From UBA967 sp044375555 (GTDB lineage: Bacteria; Verrucomicrobiota; Verrucomicrobiia; Chthoniobacterales; Terrimicrobiaceae), in contig JBILML010000016.1 in the NCBI GenBank assembly GCA_044375555.1, forward strand, positions 1 to 63,991: a DNA stretch of 63,991 nt, written 5' to 3'. Positions 44,273 to 54,355 of this stretch are shown here, one piece after another. The position numbers were made by a program, and so were the translations under genes. Below the pieces are notes generated by a model. It searched no databases, was not told where the DNA came from, and saw only the letters and a program-made list of their open reading frames with translations. The number at the start of each line of letters is the position of its first letter. Position 1 is the stretch's first letter.

Positions 44273-45025
44273 TTGCCGATCCTCACTGATCTCTCCGCTT
44301 TTCAATGGACCCTCGCCGCCCTCGCGGCGCTGGGACTCGGCATGAGCAAAAGCGGCTTCGGCGGCATGGCGATGGTTGGCATTCTCTTGATGGCCCAAAT
44401 CATCCCCGCCCGGGAGTCCACCGGCGTGATCCTGCCGATGCTCATTCTCGCGGATGTTTTCGCCGTGCGGGCTTTCCACAGCCACGCCGTCTGGCGCGTG
44501 CTTTGGCGCATCCTCCCTGCGGCAGTCGTCGGCGTGATTGTTGGCTGGATGGCGATGCCACTCATTCCGGTCCAATATTTCGCGCCAGTGATCGGCTGGA
44601 TCGTCTCGGTTCTGATCGGTTTGACGATTCTGCAAAAATTTTCACCGCGCTTGCAGGAGATCGCTGCCGACCATCCCGCCATCGCCTGGCCGCTCGGCGT
44701 GCTTGCGGGTTTCACCACCATGATCGCCAATGCCGCCGGAGCGGTGATGACGATCTACCTCCTCGGTTGCCGATTGCCGAAATACGAATTCGTCGGCACC
44801 GCTGCGTGGTTTTTCTTTTTGATCAATGTCTTCAAAATCCCCTTCAGCGCCTCGCTGGGCCTGATCACATCAGAGACCCTCCTCTTCAACGCCACGCTCG
44901 CTCCCGCCGTGATTCTTGGCGTTTTTGGAGGCCGAATCCTCCTTGGCAAAATCAATCAGCAGGTCTTCGAATGGCTCCTGATCGCCATGGCTCTCGCCGG
45001 CAGCCTCCGACTCGCGCTCAGCTGA
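44273..45025 (+). CDS. TauE/SafE family sulfite/anion exporter
   Basis: 250 residues from TTG 44273, a start choice that is not certain. About eight hydrophobic helices in two related halves; the first half motif GLGMSKSGFGGMAMVG and the second half GVLAGFTTMIANAAGAVMT are the TauE/SafE (DUF81) signatures. Family members export sulfite, sulfoacetate or other small anions. The 3' end overlaps the convergent ybeY gene. Confidence 0.88.
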   Translation: MPILTDLSAFQWTLAALAALGLGMSKSGFGGMAMVGILLMAQIIPARESTGVILPMLILADVFAVRAFHSHAVWRVLWRILPAAVVGVIVGWMAMPLIPVQYFAPVIGWIVSVLIGLTILQKFSPRLQEIAADHPAIAWPLGVLAGFTTMIANAAGAVMTIYLLGCRLPKYEFVGTAAWFFFLINVFKIPFSASLGLITSETLLFNATLAPAVILGVFGGRILLGKINQQVFEWLLIAMALAGSLRLALS

Positions 45026-45452
45026 TTTTGAGAACCGCCGCGAGGATTTTTTCCTGCGCGGTGGCCATCCTTTTTTCTTGGGCAGGGGTGATGTCGTCGT
45101 GCCCGGAGAGGTGCAGGAGGCCGTGGATGGCGTAGAGGGCGAGTTCGGTGGTGGTGTCGTGGCCGAACTCCCGGGCGCGTTCCGCGGCGACGGGGGCGCA
45201 AACGAGAATTTCGCCGTAGGGAAAAGTGATCACATCGGTCGGGCCCGGGATTCCGAGAAAGTCGCGGTGGACTCTCGCCATCGCGCGTGCGCCGAGAACC
45301 GTGATCTCGATGCCAGGGAGGGACGCGAGTTCGGCGTGATATTTTTTCGCGATCTCAAGGCAACGGGGTAGCGCGTCGGTAACGAGTTTTTCGAGGCGGT
45401 CCGCTTGGTAGGGCGTCGAGCGGGCTCTGTGGGAAAAGTGGAGCGTGGTCAC
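45018..45452 (-). CDS. ybeY: Endoribonuclease YbeY
   Basis: 144 residues from GTG 45452 (no ATG is available near). The zinc-binding His cluster is in AIHGLLHLSGHDD, the exact YbeY motif, and DVITFPYGE precedes it. YbeY acts in 16S rRNA 3' maturation and ribosome quality control. The 8-bp gap to the truncated DUF4256 gene suggests readthrough from it. Confidence 0.93.
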   Translation of the reverse strand: MTTLHFSHRARSTPYQADRLEKLVTDALPRCLEIAKKYHAELASLPGIEITVLGARAMARVHRDFLGIPGPTDVITFPYGEILVCAPVAAERAREFGHDTTTELALYAIHGLLHLSGHDDITPAQEKRMATAQEKILAAVLKIS

Positions 45453-45460
45453 GGGAATTT

Positions 45461-45709
45461 TCAGACGGGAAGTGAAGCACGAAAGCCTCGGGCGGCGAAG
45501 TAAGAGGACGCGCCGTTGTGGTAGATGAACCCGCGGTCGTAGCGCCGGTCGCGGAACAGCGCCCCGCCGGTTCGTTCCATTTCGGAGAGGGTGCGGAGTT
45601 TTTCCAGATTCGCCTCCAAGGGAGCCTGCACTTTTTCCCAAGCCATTTCGGGATGCCTGGCCGAGTTTTGCTCAAAGCGGGCTTTTAAGGTTTGGAGCAG
45701 TTTTTTCAT
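45461..45709 (-). pseudogene. DUF4256 protein gene with an internal deletion
   Basis: 82 residues from ATG 45709 (TTG 45730 gives 89). The start, KKLLQTLKARF then MAWEKVQAPLEANLEKL and EMERTGG, matches the first ~60 residues of DUF4256 as I recall it. The end, GGALFRDRRYD then FIYHNGASSYFAARGFR, matches the last ~40. In full-length members roughly 100 residues separate MERTGG and LGGALF. Here they are joined directly at the shared GG (about 45563-45571), still in frame. The product is open but lacks the domain middle, so it is probably non-functional or reduced. Confidence 0.7.
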
Positions 45710-45730
45710 GAAAGAGATTTGTTGGTCCAA

Positions 45731-45985
45731 TCACCGATAGACTTCGCGGCGATGGCGCACGCGGTTGACCCTGACGACGCGAATCACATCGGCAATTTCA
45801 TAAACCACCCGGTAGTCACCCACACGGATGCGCCAGTCGTGTTTGCTGCCGGTGAGCTTGCGGCAGCCAACGGGGCGCGGATTGGAAGCGAGTGCTTGAA
45901 TGGCTTCGATCACGCGGTCGTGTGTCTCTGCCGGCAGGCGAGAAATGTCTTTCTCGGCGGCGCGCTCAAGCAGGACACGATACAT
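45731..45985 (-). CDS. RelE/ParE-family toxin
   Basis: 84 residues of the RelE fold: AEKDISRLPAETHDRV, then KLTGSKHDWRIRVGDYRVVYEI and VVRVNRVRHRREVYR. The basic C-terminal His/Arg residues are typical for mRNA-cleaving RelE toxins. The antitoxin gene is 5 bp upstream on the same strand, so the usual antitoxin-toxin order holds. Confidence 0.9.
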   Translation of the reverse strand: MYRVLLERAAEKDISRLPAETHDRVIEAIQALASNPRPVGCRKLTGSKHDWRIRVGDYRVVYEIADVIRVVRVNRVRHRREVYR

Positions 45986-45990
45986 GTCGG

Positions 45991-46191
45991 CTACTTGGTT
46001 TTGCGGGCGGCCAGATAATCCTCCAGCGGGCGGTAGTGCTGGGGCTTTTTGCGGGCCCGCTTGAGGAATGCCGAATCGTCAGCGTCCTCCACGCGCTCCA
46101 GTAGCTCCTGATAGGCCTTGATGGGAATGATGACGGAAACCGGCTTGCCTTTGCGTGTGACGATTTCTGGTTCGGGCAGGGTCGCTTTCAT
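45991..46191 (-). CDS. Short antitoxin (Phd/RelB-like) for the RelE toxin
   Basis: 66 residues. The start MKATLPEPEIVTRKGKPVSVIIPIKAY resembles the central strand region of Phd/YefM antitoxins, after which a charged helix covers the toxin. The usual N-terminal MKT..E.R..F..L. helix is missing, but similar short forms exist. The frame upstream hits a stop 42 bases before the ATG, so no longer form is possible. Likely cotranscribed with the toxin. Confidence 0.75.
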   Translation of the reverse strand: MKATLPEPEIVTRKGKPVSVIIPIKAYQELLERVEDADDSAFLKRARKKPQHYRPLEDYLAARKTK

Positions 46192-46284
46192 GACTTGGAG
46201 TTTAACAACTCTTACGCTTTTGCATAAATTTCTCTACCCATCTTTGCAAACTCGTGGCCGTAGTGACCATGTCCTGACTCGGCT

Positions 46285-46452
46285 TCATGCAGGCTTTTCC
46301 ACGACCTTGCCATTTTCCCAAACGATCAACGGCAAATTCATGGCGCGATTTTGAGCCCGCACCTTTTTGGCTGCGCGGAGCAGGGCGCGTTCGGCACGAA
46401 CTGCAAATTCAGGCGTCTTGCCAAGCGTGGGCTTTTCGCGTTTGAGGTTCAT
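46285..46452 (-). CDS. Small protein downstream of the zeta-like toxin, candidate antitoxin
   Basis: 55 residues (MNLKREKPTLGKTP... to VVEKPA). Its ATG overlaps the stop of the zeta-like kinase gene (ATGA at 46449-46452), so the two are translationally coupled with the kinase first. Strongly basic helix (AERALLRAAKKVRAQNRAM) followed by a short beta hairpin (LPLIVWENGKVVE). Small proteins with this ending are known to me beside zeta-type kinases in other genomes, but the name is uncertain. Function inferred from position only. Confidence 0.55.
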   Translation of the reverse strand: MNLKREKPTLGKTPEFAVRAERALLRAAKKVRAQNRAMNLPLIVWENGKVVEKPA

Positions 46453-47009
46453 GTTGCTATAAAACCTCGCACTTTTTTAATGGAATCAACATCAGAAACC
46501 GCGATTCGCGCGGGAGGCATGCAGCGGGTATCCCAAACGGCCCAGCGACTGGCCAGTGGCAGATATTCTTCAAAAAGCAGGACAAGGCTGCGTTTGAAGC
46601 GCCGTCGAATATCGGCGGCCGGGACATGATGGCCGCCCTGCTGCACACGCTGACGGACTCGTGCGATGGCCTGCGAGGGACTTGAAAGCCAAAGGTAGTG
46701 GAGTTCGATTTCAAAACCCAGTTCCCGGGCACGCTTGAAAAGCCTGATGTAGGTCTTCCCACTCAAGGTGCTCTCCAAGGCGAATGTTTCTCTAGTGGAA
46801 AAGCACTTGTCGATTTGCGCCAGCAGCAATCTGGCAGCCTGCACAGCGCCGGCGCTGGGCTTAAGCGGCGAAAGTCCCCGAGCCATTTCGTCAGCGTTCA
46901 GGAAACGCAGACATTTCACTTCATTCGGGAGAAATTCTTTCGCAAAAGTGGTTTTTCCCGAACCGTTGCAGCCGGCGATGAGGTAGATCGTTGGCGGCTG
47001 CCTGGGCAT
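46449..47009 (-). CDS. Zeta-toxin-like P-loop kinase
   Basis: 186 residues from ATG 47009. Walker A GCNGSGKT at 13-20; ETTL-type motif FALESTLSGKTY near 73-84; lid/base region YLWLSSPSQAIARVRQRV. This is the zeta-toxin/AAA_33 layout; zeta toxins phosphorylate UDP-activated amino sugars and block peptidoglycan synthesis. Other members act as nucleic acid kinases. Toxin precedes the presumed antitoxin, the reverse of classical epsilon-zeta. 4 bp downstream of thiC's stop on the same strand. Confidence 0.82.
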   Translation of the reverse strand: MPRQPPTIYLIAGCNGSGKTTFAKEFLPNEVKCLRFLNADEMARGLSPLKPSAGAVQAARLLLAQIDKCFSTRETFALESTLSGKTYIRLFKRARELGFEIELHYLWLSSPSQAIARVRQRVQQGGHHVPAADIRRRFKRSLVLLFEEYLPLASRWAVWDTRCMPPARIAVSDVDSIKKVRGFIAT

Positions 47010-47013
47010 GACA

Positions 47014-48972
47014 TTACGCCTTCGCGTAAACCTCGGCGCCTTTTTCGACGAACTCGCGGGATTTTTCTTCCATGCCTTTTTCGAGGGCTTGCTGTTCGGT
47101 GAAGCCCTGCTCGGCGGCGTATTTGCGGACATCTTCGGTGATTTTCATCGAGCAGAAGTGCGGGCCGCACATGGAGCAGAAGTGGGCGCTCTTGGCACCT
47201 TCCTGCGGGAGCGTTTCGTCGTGGAATTCGCGCGCGGTTTCGGGGTCGAGGCCGAGGTTGAATTGGTCCTCCCAGCGGAATTCGAATCGGGCTTTTGAAA
47301 GGGCGTTGTCGCGGAATTGCGCGCCGGGGTGGCCTTTGGCAAGGTCGGCGGCGTGGGCGGCGATTTTGTAGGCGATGACACCGTCTTTCACATCCTTCTT
47401 GTTCGGCAGGCCGAGGTGTTCCTTGGGCGTGACATAGCAGAGCATCGCGCAGCCATACCAACCGATCATGGCGGCTCCGATGCCGCTGGTGATGTGGTCG
47501 TAGCCGGGGGCGATGTCGGTGGTGAGCGGGCCGAGCGTGTAGAATGGCGCTTCGTGGCACCACTCGAGTTGCTTCGCCATGTTTTCCTCGATCATGTGCA
47601 TGGGGACATGGCCGGGGCCTTCGTTCATGACTTGGACGCCTTTGGCCCACGCGCGTTTGGTGAGGTCGCCTTGGACTTCGAGTTCGCCGAATTGCGCCTT
47701 GTCATTCGCGTCGGCGATCGAGCCGGGGCGGAGGCCGTCACCGATCGAGAAGCTCACATCGTAGGCCGCCATGATGTCGCAAATGTCGTCCCAATGCGTG
47801 TGGAGGAAATTCTCCTTGTGATGGGCGAGGCACCATTTCGCCATGATGCTGCCGCCGCGGGAGACGATGCCGGTCATGCGCGAGGCGGTGAGGGGGATGA
47901 AGCGCAGGAGGACGCCAGCGTGGATGGTGAAATAATCGACGCCCTGCTCGGCCTGCTCGATGAGCGTGTCGGCGAAGATGTCCCAGGTCAGTTCCTCGGC
48001 CTTGCCTCCGACTTTTTCGAGGGCTTGGTAAATGGGGACGGTGCCGATGGGGACGGGCGAGTTGCGGAGGATCCATTCGCGCGTGGCGTGGATGTTTTTT
48101 CCGGTGGAGAGGTCCATCACGGTGTCGGCGCCCCATTTGGTGGACCAGCGCATTTTCTCAACTTCCTCCTCGATGCTGGAGGCAACGGCGGAGTTGCCGA
48201 TGTTGGCGTTGATTTTGACGAGGAAATTCCGGCCGATGATCATCGGCTCGAGTTCGGGGTGGTTGATGTTCGCGGGAATAATCGCGCGGCCAGCGGCGAC
48301 TTCCTCGCGGACGAATTCGGGCGTGATCTCGGCGGGGATGCGTTGGGGGAAACGAGCGAAGATGCCCGGCGTGTAAGGGCTGTGGCCGATCTGCGCGGAG
48401 CCGGCGTGCTGTTTATGAAGATCATTGCGTAGGATGTCGCCGCTGAGTTCGGCGATCTTGGCGCGGCCCATGTTTTCGCGGATGGCGATGAATTCCATCT
48501 CCGGTGTGACAATGCCTTGGCGGGCATACCAGAGCTGGGTGACGGGGTGGCCAGCGGACGCGCGGAGCGGCTTGCGGCGGAGGCCGGGAAATTCGAGGAG
48601 GCGGTTGCGCTCGGCCTTGCTGGCGTATTCGGCGTGGTTGCGGGAGAGGTAGCCATTGTCCTGCGGCTTGACCTCGCGGCCGTCGTATTCGCTCACATCG
48701 GCGCGGGCTTTGATCCACTCGGCGCGGAGGGCGGGGAGACCTTGGGTGACATCGCCATCGAAATTCTCGTCGCCCCAGGGCCCCGAGGCGTCATAGACGC
48801 GGACGGGCTCGTTTTTTTCCAGCGAGCCATCGAGGCGTTTGGTCGGGGAGAGCGAAATCTCGCGCATCGGCACGCGGACAGTTTTGTGGTGGCTCCCCTC
48901 TACATAGACGCGGGTGGAGTTTGGGAGCGGGTCGGTGCTGCTGGGTTCAAAGGCTTCGGCGGGTGCGATCAT
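47014..48972 (-). CDS. thiC: Phosphomethylpyrimidine synthase ThiC
   Basis: 652 residues, radical SAM enzyme converting AIR to HMP phosphate for thiamine. The C-terminal iron-sulfur motif CSMCGPHFC is intact, and VMNEGPGHVPMHMI, GPLTTDIAPGYDHI and the N-terminal ThiC-associated domain are present. A TPP riboswitch lies in its leader (49026-49118), so transcription or translation is repressed by thiamine pyrophosphate. The zeta-like toxin gene follows 4 bp after its stop and might be partly read through. Confidence 0.97.
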   Translation of the reverse strand: MIAPAEAFEPSSTDPLPNSTRVYVEGSHHKTVRVPMREISLSPTKRLDGSLEKNEPVRVYDASGPWGDENFDGDVTQGLPALRAEWIKARADVSEYDGREVKPQDNGYLSRNHAEYASKAERNRLLEFPGLRRKPLRASAGHPVTQLWYARQGIVTPEMEFIAIRENMGRAKIAELSGDILRNDLHKQHAGSAQIGHSPYTPGIFARFPQRIPAEITPEFVREEVAAGRAIIPANINHPELEPMIIGRNFLVKINANIGNSAVASSIEEEVEKMRWSTKWGADTVMDLSTGKNIHATREWILRNSPVPIGTVPIYQALEKVGGKAEELTWDIFADTLIEQAEQGVDYFTIHAGVLLRFIPLTASRMTGIVSRGGSIMAKWCLAHHKENFLHTHWDDICDIMAAYDVSFSIGDGLRPGSIADANDKAQFGELEVQGDLTKRAWAKGVQVMNEGPGHVPMHMIEENMAKQLEWCHEAPFYTLGPLTTDIAPGYDHITSGIGAAMIGWYGCAMLCYVTPKEHLGLPNKKDVKDGVIAYKIAAHAADLAKGHPGAQFRDNALSKARFEFRWEDQFNLGLDPETAREFHDETLPQEGAKSAHFCSMCGPHFCSMKITEDVRKYAAEQGFTEQQALEKGMEEKSREFVEKGAEVYAKA

Positions 48973-49025
48973 GGTTTTGTTTGGGTTCGGTGGAATGACG
49001 GGGGGCCGAATCCGCGATCGGATGC

Positions 49026-49118
49026 CGCTCCCTCCGCCGGTTCCAACCGGATCAGGTTCAAAGGGTCTCCCGGCGCCGTGGGGCGGTCGGGACTCTCAGC
49101 CAATCAAGGCTCCCCTGC
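49026..49118 (-). ncRNA. TPP riboswitch (THI element)
   Basis: On the minus strand the thiC leader contains CAGGGGAGCC, then CTGAGAGTCCC, a GC-rich optional P3a stem, ACCCTTTGAACCTGATC, CGGTTGGAACCGG and GGAGGGAGCGG, the conserved order of THI-box P1-P5 elements. The distance to the thiC ATG (48972) is about 53 bases. Expected to turn thiC off when TPP is abundant. Confidence 0.95.
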
Positions 49119-49306
49119 TGGCCGTGGATCGTTCGTCAGTCGCGACGCGAGGTCAATGTGGAAAATGCGGGAAGCGGCTGAGGATGGAAAAGTTTTCGCA
49201 GGCGCGGAGGGCTGGCTTGCTTGGGTAAAAATATCATTGCCAAGACAAGCCCATCCTCGGACAAAGAGCGCGCGTCGGCACGGTGCGGACGCCCCAATTT
49301 TTTCAC

Positions 49307-50554
49307 ATGAACGAACGAAGAGTCGTCGTCACAGGCATCGGCGTAATCAGTCCGGTCGGAAACGACCTGCAAACATTTTGGAACTCTCTCATCGAGGGCC
49401 GCAGCGGCATCAGCCGTTTTGAGGCGTTCGACTCGACAAATTTCGACTGCAAAATCGCCGGTGAGATCCGGGGTTTTGAGCCAGCTAAGCATTTTAAAAA
49501 TCCCAAGACCGCCAAGCGCACCGATCGCTTTACGCAATTTGCGATGGCCGGAACGAAGCTGGCGATCGAGGACTCCGGCATCGACCTCGACAAAGTCGAC
49601 CGCAACCGCTTCGGCGTGATGATCGGCAGCGGGATCGGGGGACTTTACAGCATGGAAGAAGAGGCGCACCGCCTTGCGGATCGCGGCCCGTCGCGCGTCT
49701 CGCCCTTCACGATTGCGATGATGATTTCAAATATGGCCAGCGGCATGGTCTCGATGGAATACGATCTTCGTGGGCCCAATATGTGCATCGTTACGGCCTG
49801 CGCGACGGCCAATAATTCGATTGGCGAGGCATGGCGCATTATCAAATTTGGCGACGCCGATGCGTTCATCGCGGGTGGGGCCGAGGCCACGATCACTCCG
49901 CTCGGCATCGCGGGATTCGCCTCGATGAAGGCCTTGAGCTGCCGAAATGACGAACCGCAAAAAGCCTGCCGACCTTTTGACAAAGACCGCGACGGCTTTG
50001 TGATGAGCGAGGGCGCGGGAATTGTCGTCCTCGAAGAACTCGAACACGCTAAAAAACGCGGCGCCACGATCTATTGTGAACTCGGCGGCTATGGCTGCAC
50101 GGCGGATGCCTACCACATGACGGCTCCGATGCCCGAAGGCGAGGGAGCAGCGCGCGCGATGACGATCGCGATGCGCCACGGCAAGGTGACCCCGGACCAA
50201 ATCGATTACATCAACGCCCATGCCACCTCGACCGGCCTTGGCGATATTTGCGAGACGAAGGCCATCAAACTCGCGCTCGGCGAGTCCTCGAAAAAAGTTG
50301 CCGTCAGCGCCACAAAATCCGTCACCGGCCACCTCCTCGGAGCCGCCGGCGGTGTGGAACTCGCCGCCTGCGCGATGGCGATCAAGCACGGTGTGATCCC
50401 GCCGACCATCAATCTTGAAAATCCAGATCCCGAGTGCGACCTCGATTGCGTGCCGAACCATGCGCGCGAGGCCAAGCTGCACAATGTGCTCAGCAACTCG
50501 TTCGGGTTTGGTGGCCACAATGCCACACTGCTTTTCAAGGCGCTGGACCAGTAG
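49307..50554 (+). CDS. fabF: 3-oxoacyl-ACP synthase II
   Basis: 415 residues from ATG 49307. Chain-elongating ketosynthase of type II fatty acid synthesis. The catalytic triad is intact: Cys165 in VTACATANN, His in NAHATSTGLGD and His in SVTGHLLGAAGG. The glycine-rich end GFGGHNATL is present. No acpP next to it. Divergent from thiC with a 330-bp region between, mostly riboswitch leader. Confidence 0.95.
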   Translation: MNERRVVVTGIGVISPVGNDLQTFWNSLIEGRSGISRFEAFDSTNFDCKIAGEIRGFEPAKHFKNPKTAKRTDRFTQFAMAGTKLAIEDSGIDLDKVDRNRFGVMIGSGIGGLYSMEEEAHRLADRGPSRVSPFTIAMMISNMASGMVSMEYDLRGPNMCIVTACATANNSIGEAWRIIKFGDADAFIAGGAEATITPLGIAGFASMKALSCRNDEPQKACRPFDKDRDGFVMSEGAGIVVLEELEHAKKRGATIYCELGGYGCTADAYHMTAPMPEGEGAARAMTIAMRHGKVTPDQIDYINAHATSTGLGDICETKAIKLALGESSKKVAVSATKSVTGHLLGAAGGVELAACAMAIKHGVIPPTINLENPDPECDLDCVPNHAREAKLHNVLSNSFGFGGHNATLLFKALDQ

Positions 50555-50563
50555 AGCACTGCT

Positions 50564-51382
50564 TTGACCCCGCCGGCCGAACGCGTGTCTGAACCGACCA
50601 GCGATCCCGATATCGAGGTGCGGACTTATTTCGCCCGGGGACGAAATGCGCTTATCTCTCGCGGGGATTTCTCCGAGATTTTCGCCGCTTGGTATCTCCA
50701 CCGCATGGACCATGGGATCGAAATTCCCGCCGCGATGGAGGATGCCGCCCGAGAAGCCATTGCCTCGATCACTCTTCACAGCGCGAGTCGCCCCTGGAAG
50801 GAAGCCTGCGCCTGGACGGTGAAATTCCCCGAGCCGCGACTGAATGTTTTTGCTGCTGCGGACAATCACACCGGCTCGGTTATCGCCAATTTCCAGACCT
50901 CGGACTTGCAGCCGATCGGGGAGGGGATGTTTTACGCCGATGTCGTGGAGGACTCGAAGCCACCGCGCCGGAGCGTGGTGGACTTCCGCGAAAAATCCTT
51001 CCTCCGCGCGGTGGAGATTTTCTATTCGCAGAGCGAGCAGCGCCTGGTCCGGTTCTTTTGGCACGGAGAGGAAGACCTCGTGATGGTCGCCGCGCAGCCT
51101 GACTGCGACGAGGGATGGCTCGCGGGGCTGACCCAAGAATCGATCCACACGCTCGACCGCGATGTCGAGTTGTCGCTGCTCGAGAAGCGGCAGTTCACTT
51201 TCCGCTGCGGCTGCAACCAAGAGCGGATGCTGGATTTCATGGCGCCCGTTTTTCAGCGTCAGGCGGACGAGCTTTTCCATAGTGATCCGTCGATCTCGGT
51301 TCTCTGCCCACGCTGCGGCGCCCGGCACATTCTGACGCGCGAAGCACTCGAGGCCCGCACCACCAAACCTTCCCATGAATAA
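50564..51382 (+). CDS. hslO: Hsp33-like redox-regulated chaperone
   Basis: 272 residues from TTG 50564. The N-terminal Hsp33 body carries TYFARGRNALISRGDF and the middle EIFYSQSEQ. The redox-switch zinc cysteines are at the C-terminus: CGC in FRCGCNQERM and CPRC in LCPRCGARH (C-x-C and C-x2-C). Oxidation releases zinc and activates holdase function. Ten bases after the fabF stop; overlaps malQ by 8 bp. Confidence 0.85.
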   Translation: MTPPAERVSEPTSDPDIEVRTYFARGRNALISRGDFSEIFAAWYLHRMDHGIEIPAAMEDAAREAIASITLHSASRPWKEACAWTVKFPEPRLNVFAAADNHTGSVIANFQTSDLQPIGEGMFYADVVEDSKPPRRSVVDFREKSFLRAVEIFYSQSEQRLVRFFWHGEEDLVMVAAQPDCDEGWLAGLTQESIHTLDRDVELSLLEKRQFTFRCGCNQERMLDFMAPVFQRQADELFHSDPSISVLCPRCGARHILTREALEARTTKPSHE

Positions 51383-53096
51383 CGAAAACCAATTCCTCTC
51401 TCCTGAGAAAAAAATCGGCGGCATCCTGACTCCGTTGAGCGCCATTCGTGGCGAATACGACATCGGCATTGGTGACACGGAATCACTCGTGGAACTCGCG
51501 GGGTGGGCTGCCCAAAAAGGTTTCCGCCTGATCCAAATCCTCCCCGTCAACGAAACCGGCAACGACAACAGCCCCTACAATCTCATCAGCTCGATTGCCT
51601 ACGAGCCTTGCACTCTAGCCACAAACCCGCGCTGGCTGCCGGATCTTGCGGAATCCGATTTCAAAAAAATTACCAAAAAGCACGGGGTCGAATCGCTCCG
51701 CGAGGGGAAGGTGCAATACGCGAAGGTCAAGGCGATGAAACAGGAGTTGCTCGCCGCAGCCTTCGAAAATTTTCAAAAGGCGAAAGGCGCGCGCGTCCGG
51801 GAGTTTGAAAAATTTGTTGAGGAGGAGAGCGAGTGGCTCAGCGACTATTCGCTCTTCCGCGCCCTGGGCGCGTGGAATGACAACGACGAGGTTTTCACCA
51901 ACTGGCCTGCCGACCACCAAAATCCGGAGGCCGCCCGTGAATGGCACGGCTCGCTGAACTCCACCGATGCGCGCCGCTTCGACGGTCTCATCCGCTATTT
52001 CAGCTACATCCAATGGGTGGCGATGACGCAATGGCGGGCCGTGCGCGAGGAATTCGACAAGCTCGGCATGGCGTTGATGGGCGACATTCCGGTGGGCGTG
52101 AGCCTTTACAGCGCGGATGTCTGGGCCGAGCCGGAGATCTTCGACAAGACGCGATCCAGTGGGGCCCCGCCCGAGAAGGTTTTTAAATCCGATCCGTTCA
52201 CCGAGCACTGGGGCCAGAACTGGGGCTTCCCGCTCTACAATTGGCAGGCAATGTCGCGCGACAATTTCGCCTGGTGGCGGCGACGCCTACGGGCCTCGCG
52301 CGAAGTTTTTCACCTGCTTCGCGTCGACCATGCGCTGGGTTTTTTTCGAATCTGGAATTTTCCATGGCGTCCGCAAGAGAACGAGCGCTTCACCTTTCTC
52401 TCGCCCGAGCAGGCCCAGGAAATCACTGGCGGAGCGCTGCCGTGTTTTCTGCCGCGCGACGACAGCACGCCTGAGAACTGCGACTACAACCGCCGTCAGG
52501 GCGAAATGCTCTTCCGTGTTTTTCTGGAGGAGACCGGCCCGCACCGCCTGATCGCCGAGGATTTGGGCGAGGTCGCTCCGTATGTGCGTCCCTCCCTCCA
52601 ATCGCTCGAGATTCCCGGATTCAAGATTCCGTTTTGGGAAGCCGGGGAAAATGGCGCGCTGCTGCCGGGCTCAAGCTACCAGCGGCTGAGCCTCGCGACC
52701 TTCGCCACGCACGACCATCCGACGATCCGTCAGTATTGGGAAAATTGGAACGCTGATGCCACGCAAGCCGAGTCCCGAGAGAAGTCGATTCACGAAATGC
52801 GCGTGGTTTTGGATTTCTGTGGCCGGCGGGGGATCGAGGTTCCATGTGGGTTCACGCCTGAGGTGCATGCCGCCTTCATCGAGGGGCTTTTCGCCTGCGA
52901 GTCGTGGCTGGCCGTTCACATGATCACCGACATTTTCGGATTGAGCGACCGCTTCAATGTCCCCGGTGCCATCGGCGATCAGAATTGGACCACGCGGATC
53001 GAGGGCGCCATCAAGGAATGGGACCAACTTTACAAAAACCAAGTCCTCCTGAGCGTTGAGGCTCTCCAGAAAACTGGTCGGGTTCCTGCGGCCTGA
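51375..53096 (+). CDS. malQ: 4-alpha-glucanotransferase
   Basis: 573 residues, GH77 amylomaltase/D-enzyme. Conserved stretches: NDNSPYNLISSIAYEP, LRVDHALGFFRIW (nucleophile Asp), AEDLGEVAPYVR (acid/base Glu), and FATHDHPTI (third Asp). It disproportionates alpha-1,4-glucans, typically in glycogen or maltodextrin turnover. Overlaps the Hsp33-like gene; trpB follows after 48 bp. Confidence 0.94.
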   Translation: MNNENQFLSPEKKIGGILTPLSAIRGEYDIGIGDTESLVELAGWAAQKGFRLIQILPVNETGNDNSPYNLISSIAYEPCTLATNPRWLPDLAESDFKKITKKHGVESLREGKVQYAKVKAMKQELLAAAFENFQKAKGARVREFEKFVEEESEWLSDYSLFRALGAWNDNDEVFTNWPADHQNPEAAREWHGSLNSTDARRFDGLIRYFSYIQWVAMTQWRAVREEFDKLGMALMGDIPVGVSLYSADVWAEPEIFDKTRSSGAPPEKVFKSDPFTEHWGQNWGFPLYNWQAMSRDNFAWWRRRLRASREVFHLLRVDHALGFFRIWNFPWRPQENERFTFLSPEQAQEITGGALPCFLPRDDSTPENCDYNRRQGEMLFRVFLEETGPHRLIAEDLGEVAPYVRPSLQSLEIPGFKIPFWEAGENGALLPGSSYQRLSLATFATHDHPTIRQYWENWNADATQAESREKSIHEMRVVLDFCGRRGIEVPCGFTPEVHAAFIEGLFACESWLAVHMITDIFGLSDRFNVPGAIGDQNWTTRIEGAIKEWDQLYKNQVLLSVEALQKTGRVPAA

Positions 53097-53144
53097 CGCC
53101 GTTCGCGGATTGCAGGGCATGACAAAACCCGCCACATTTACCCC

Positions 53145-54350
<1,206 letters not shown>

Positions 54351-54355
54351 TTTTT

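Noticed and set aside
49727..51568. 613-residue minus-strand frame across fabF and hsp33-like genes
   Set aside because: It covers two genes with intact catalytic residues and has no own domain; shadow.
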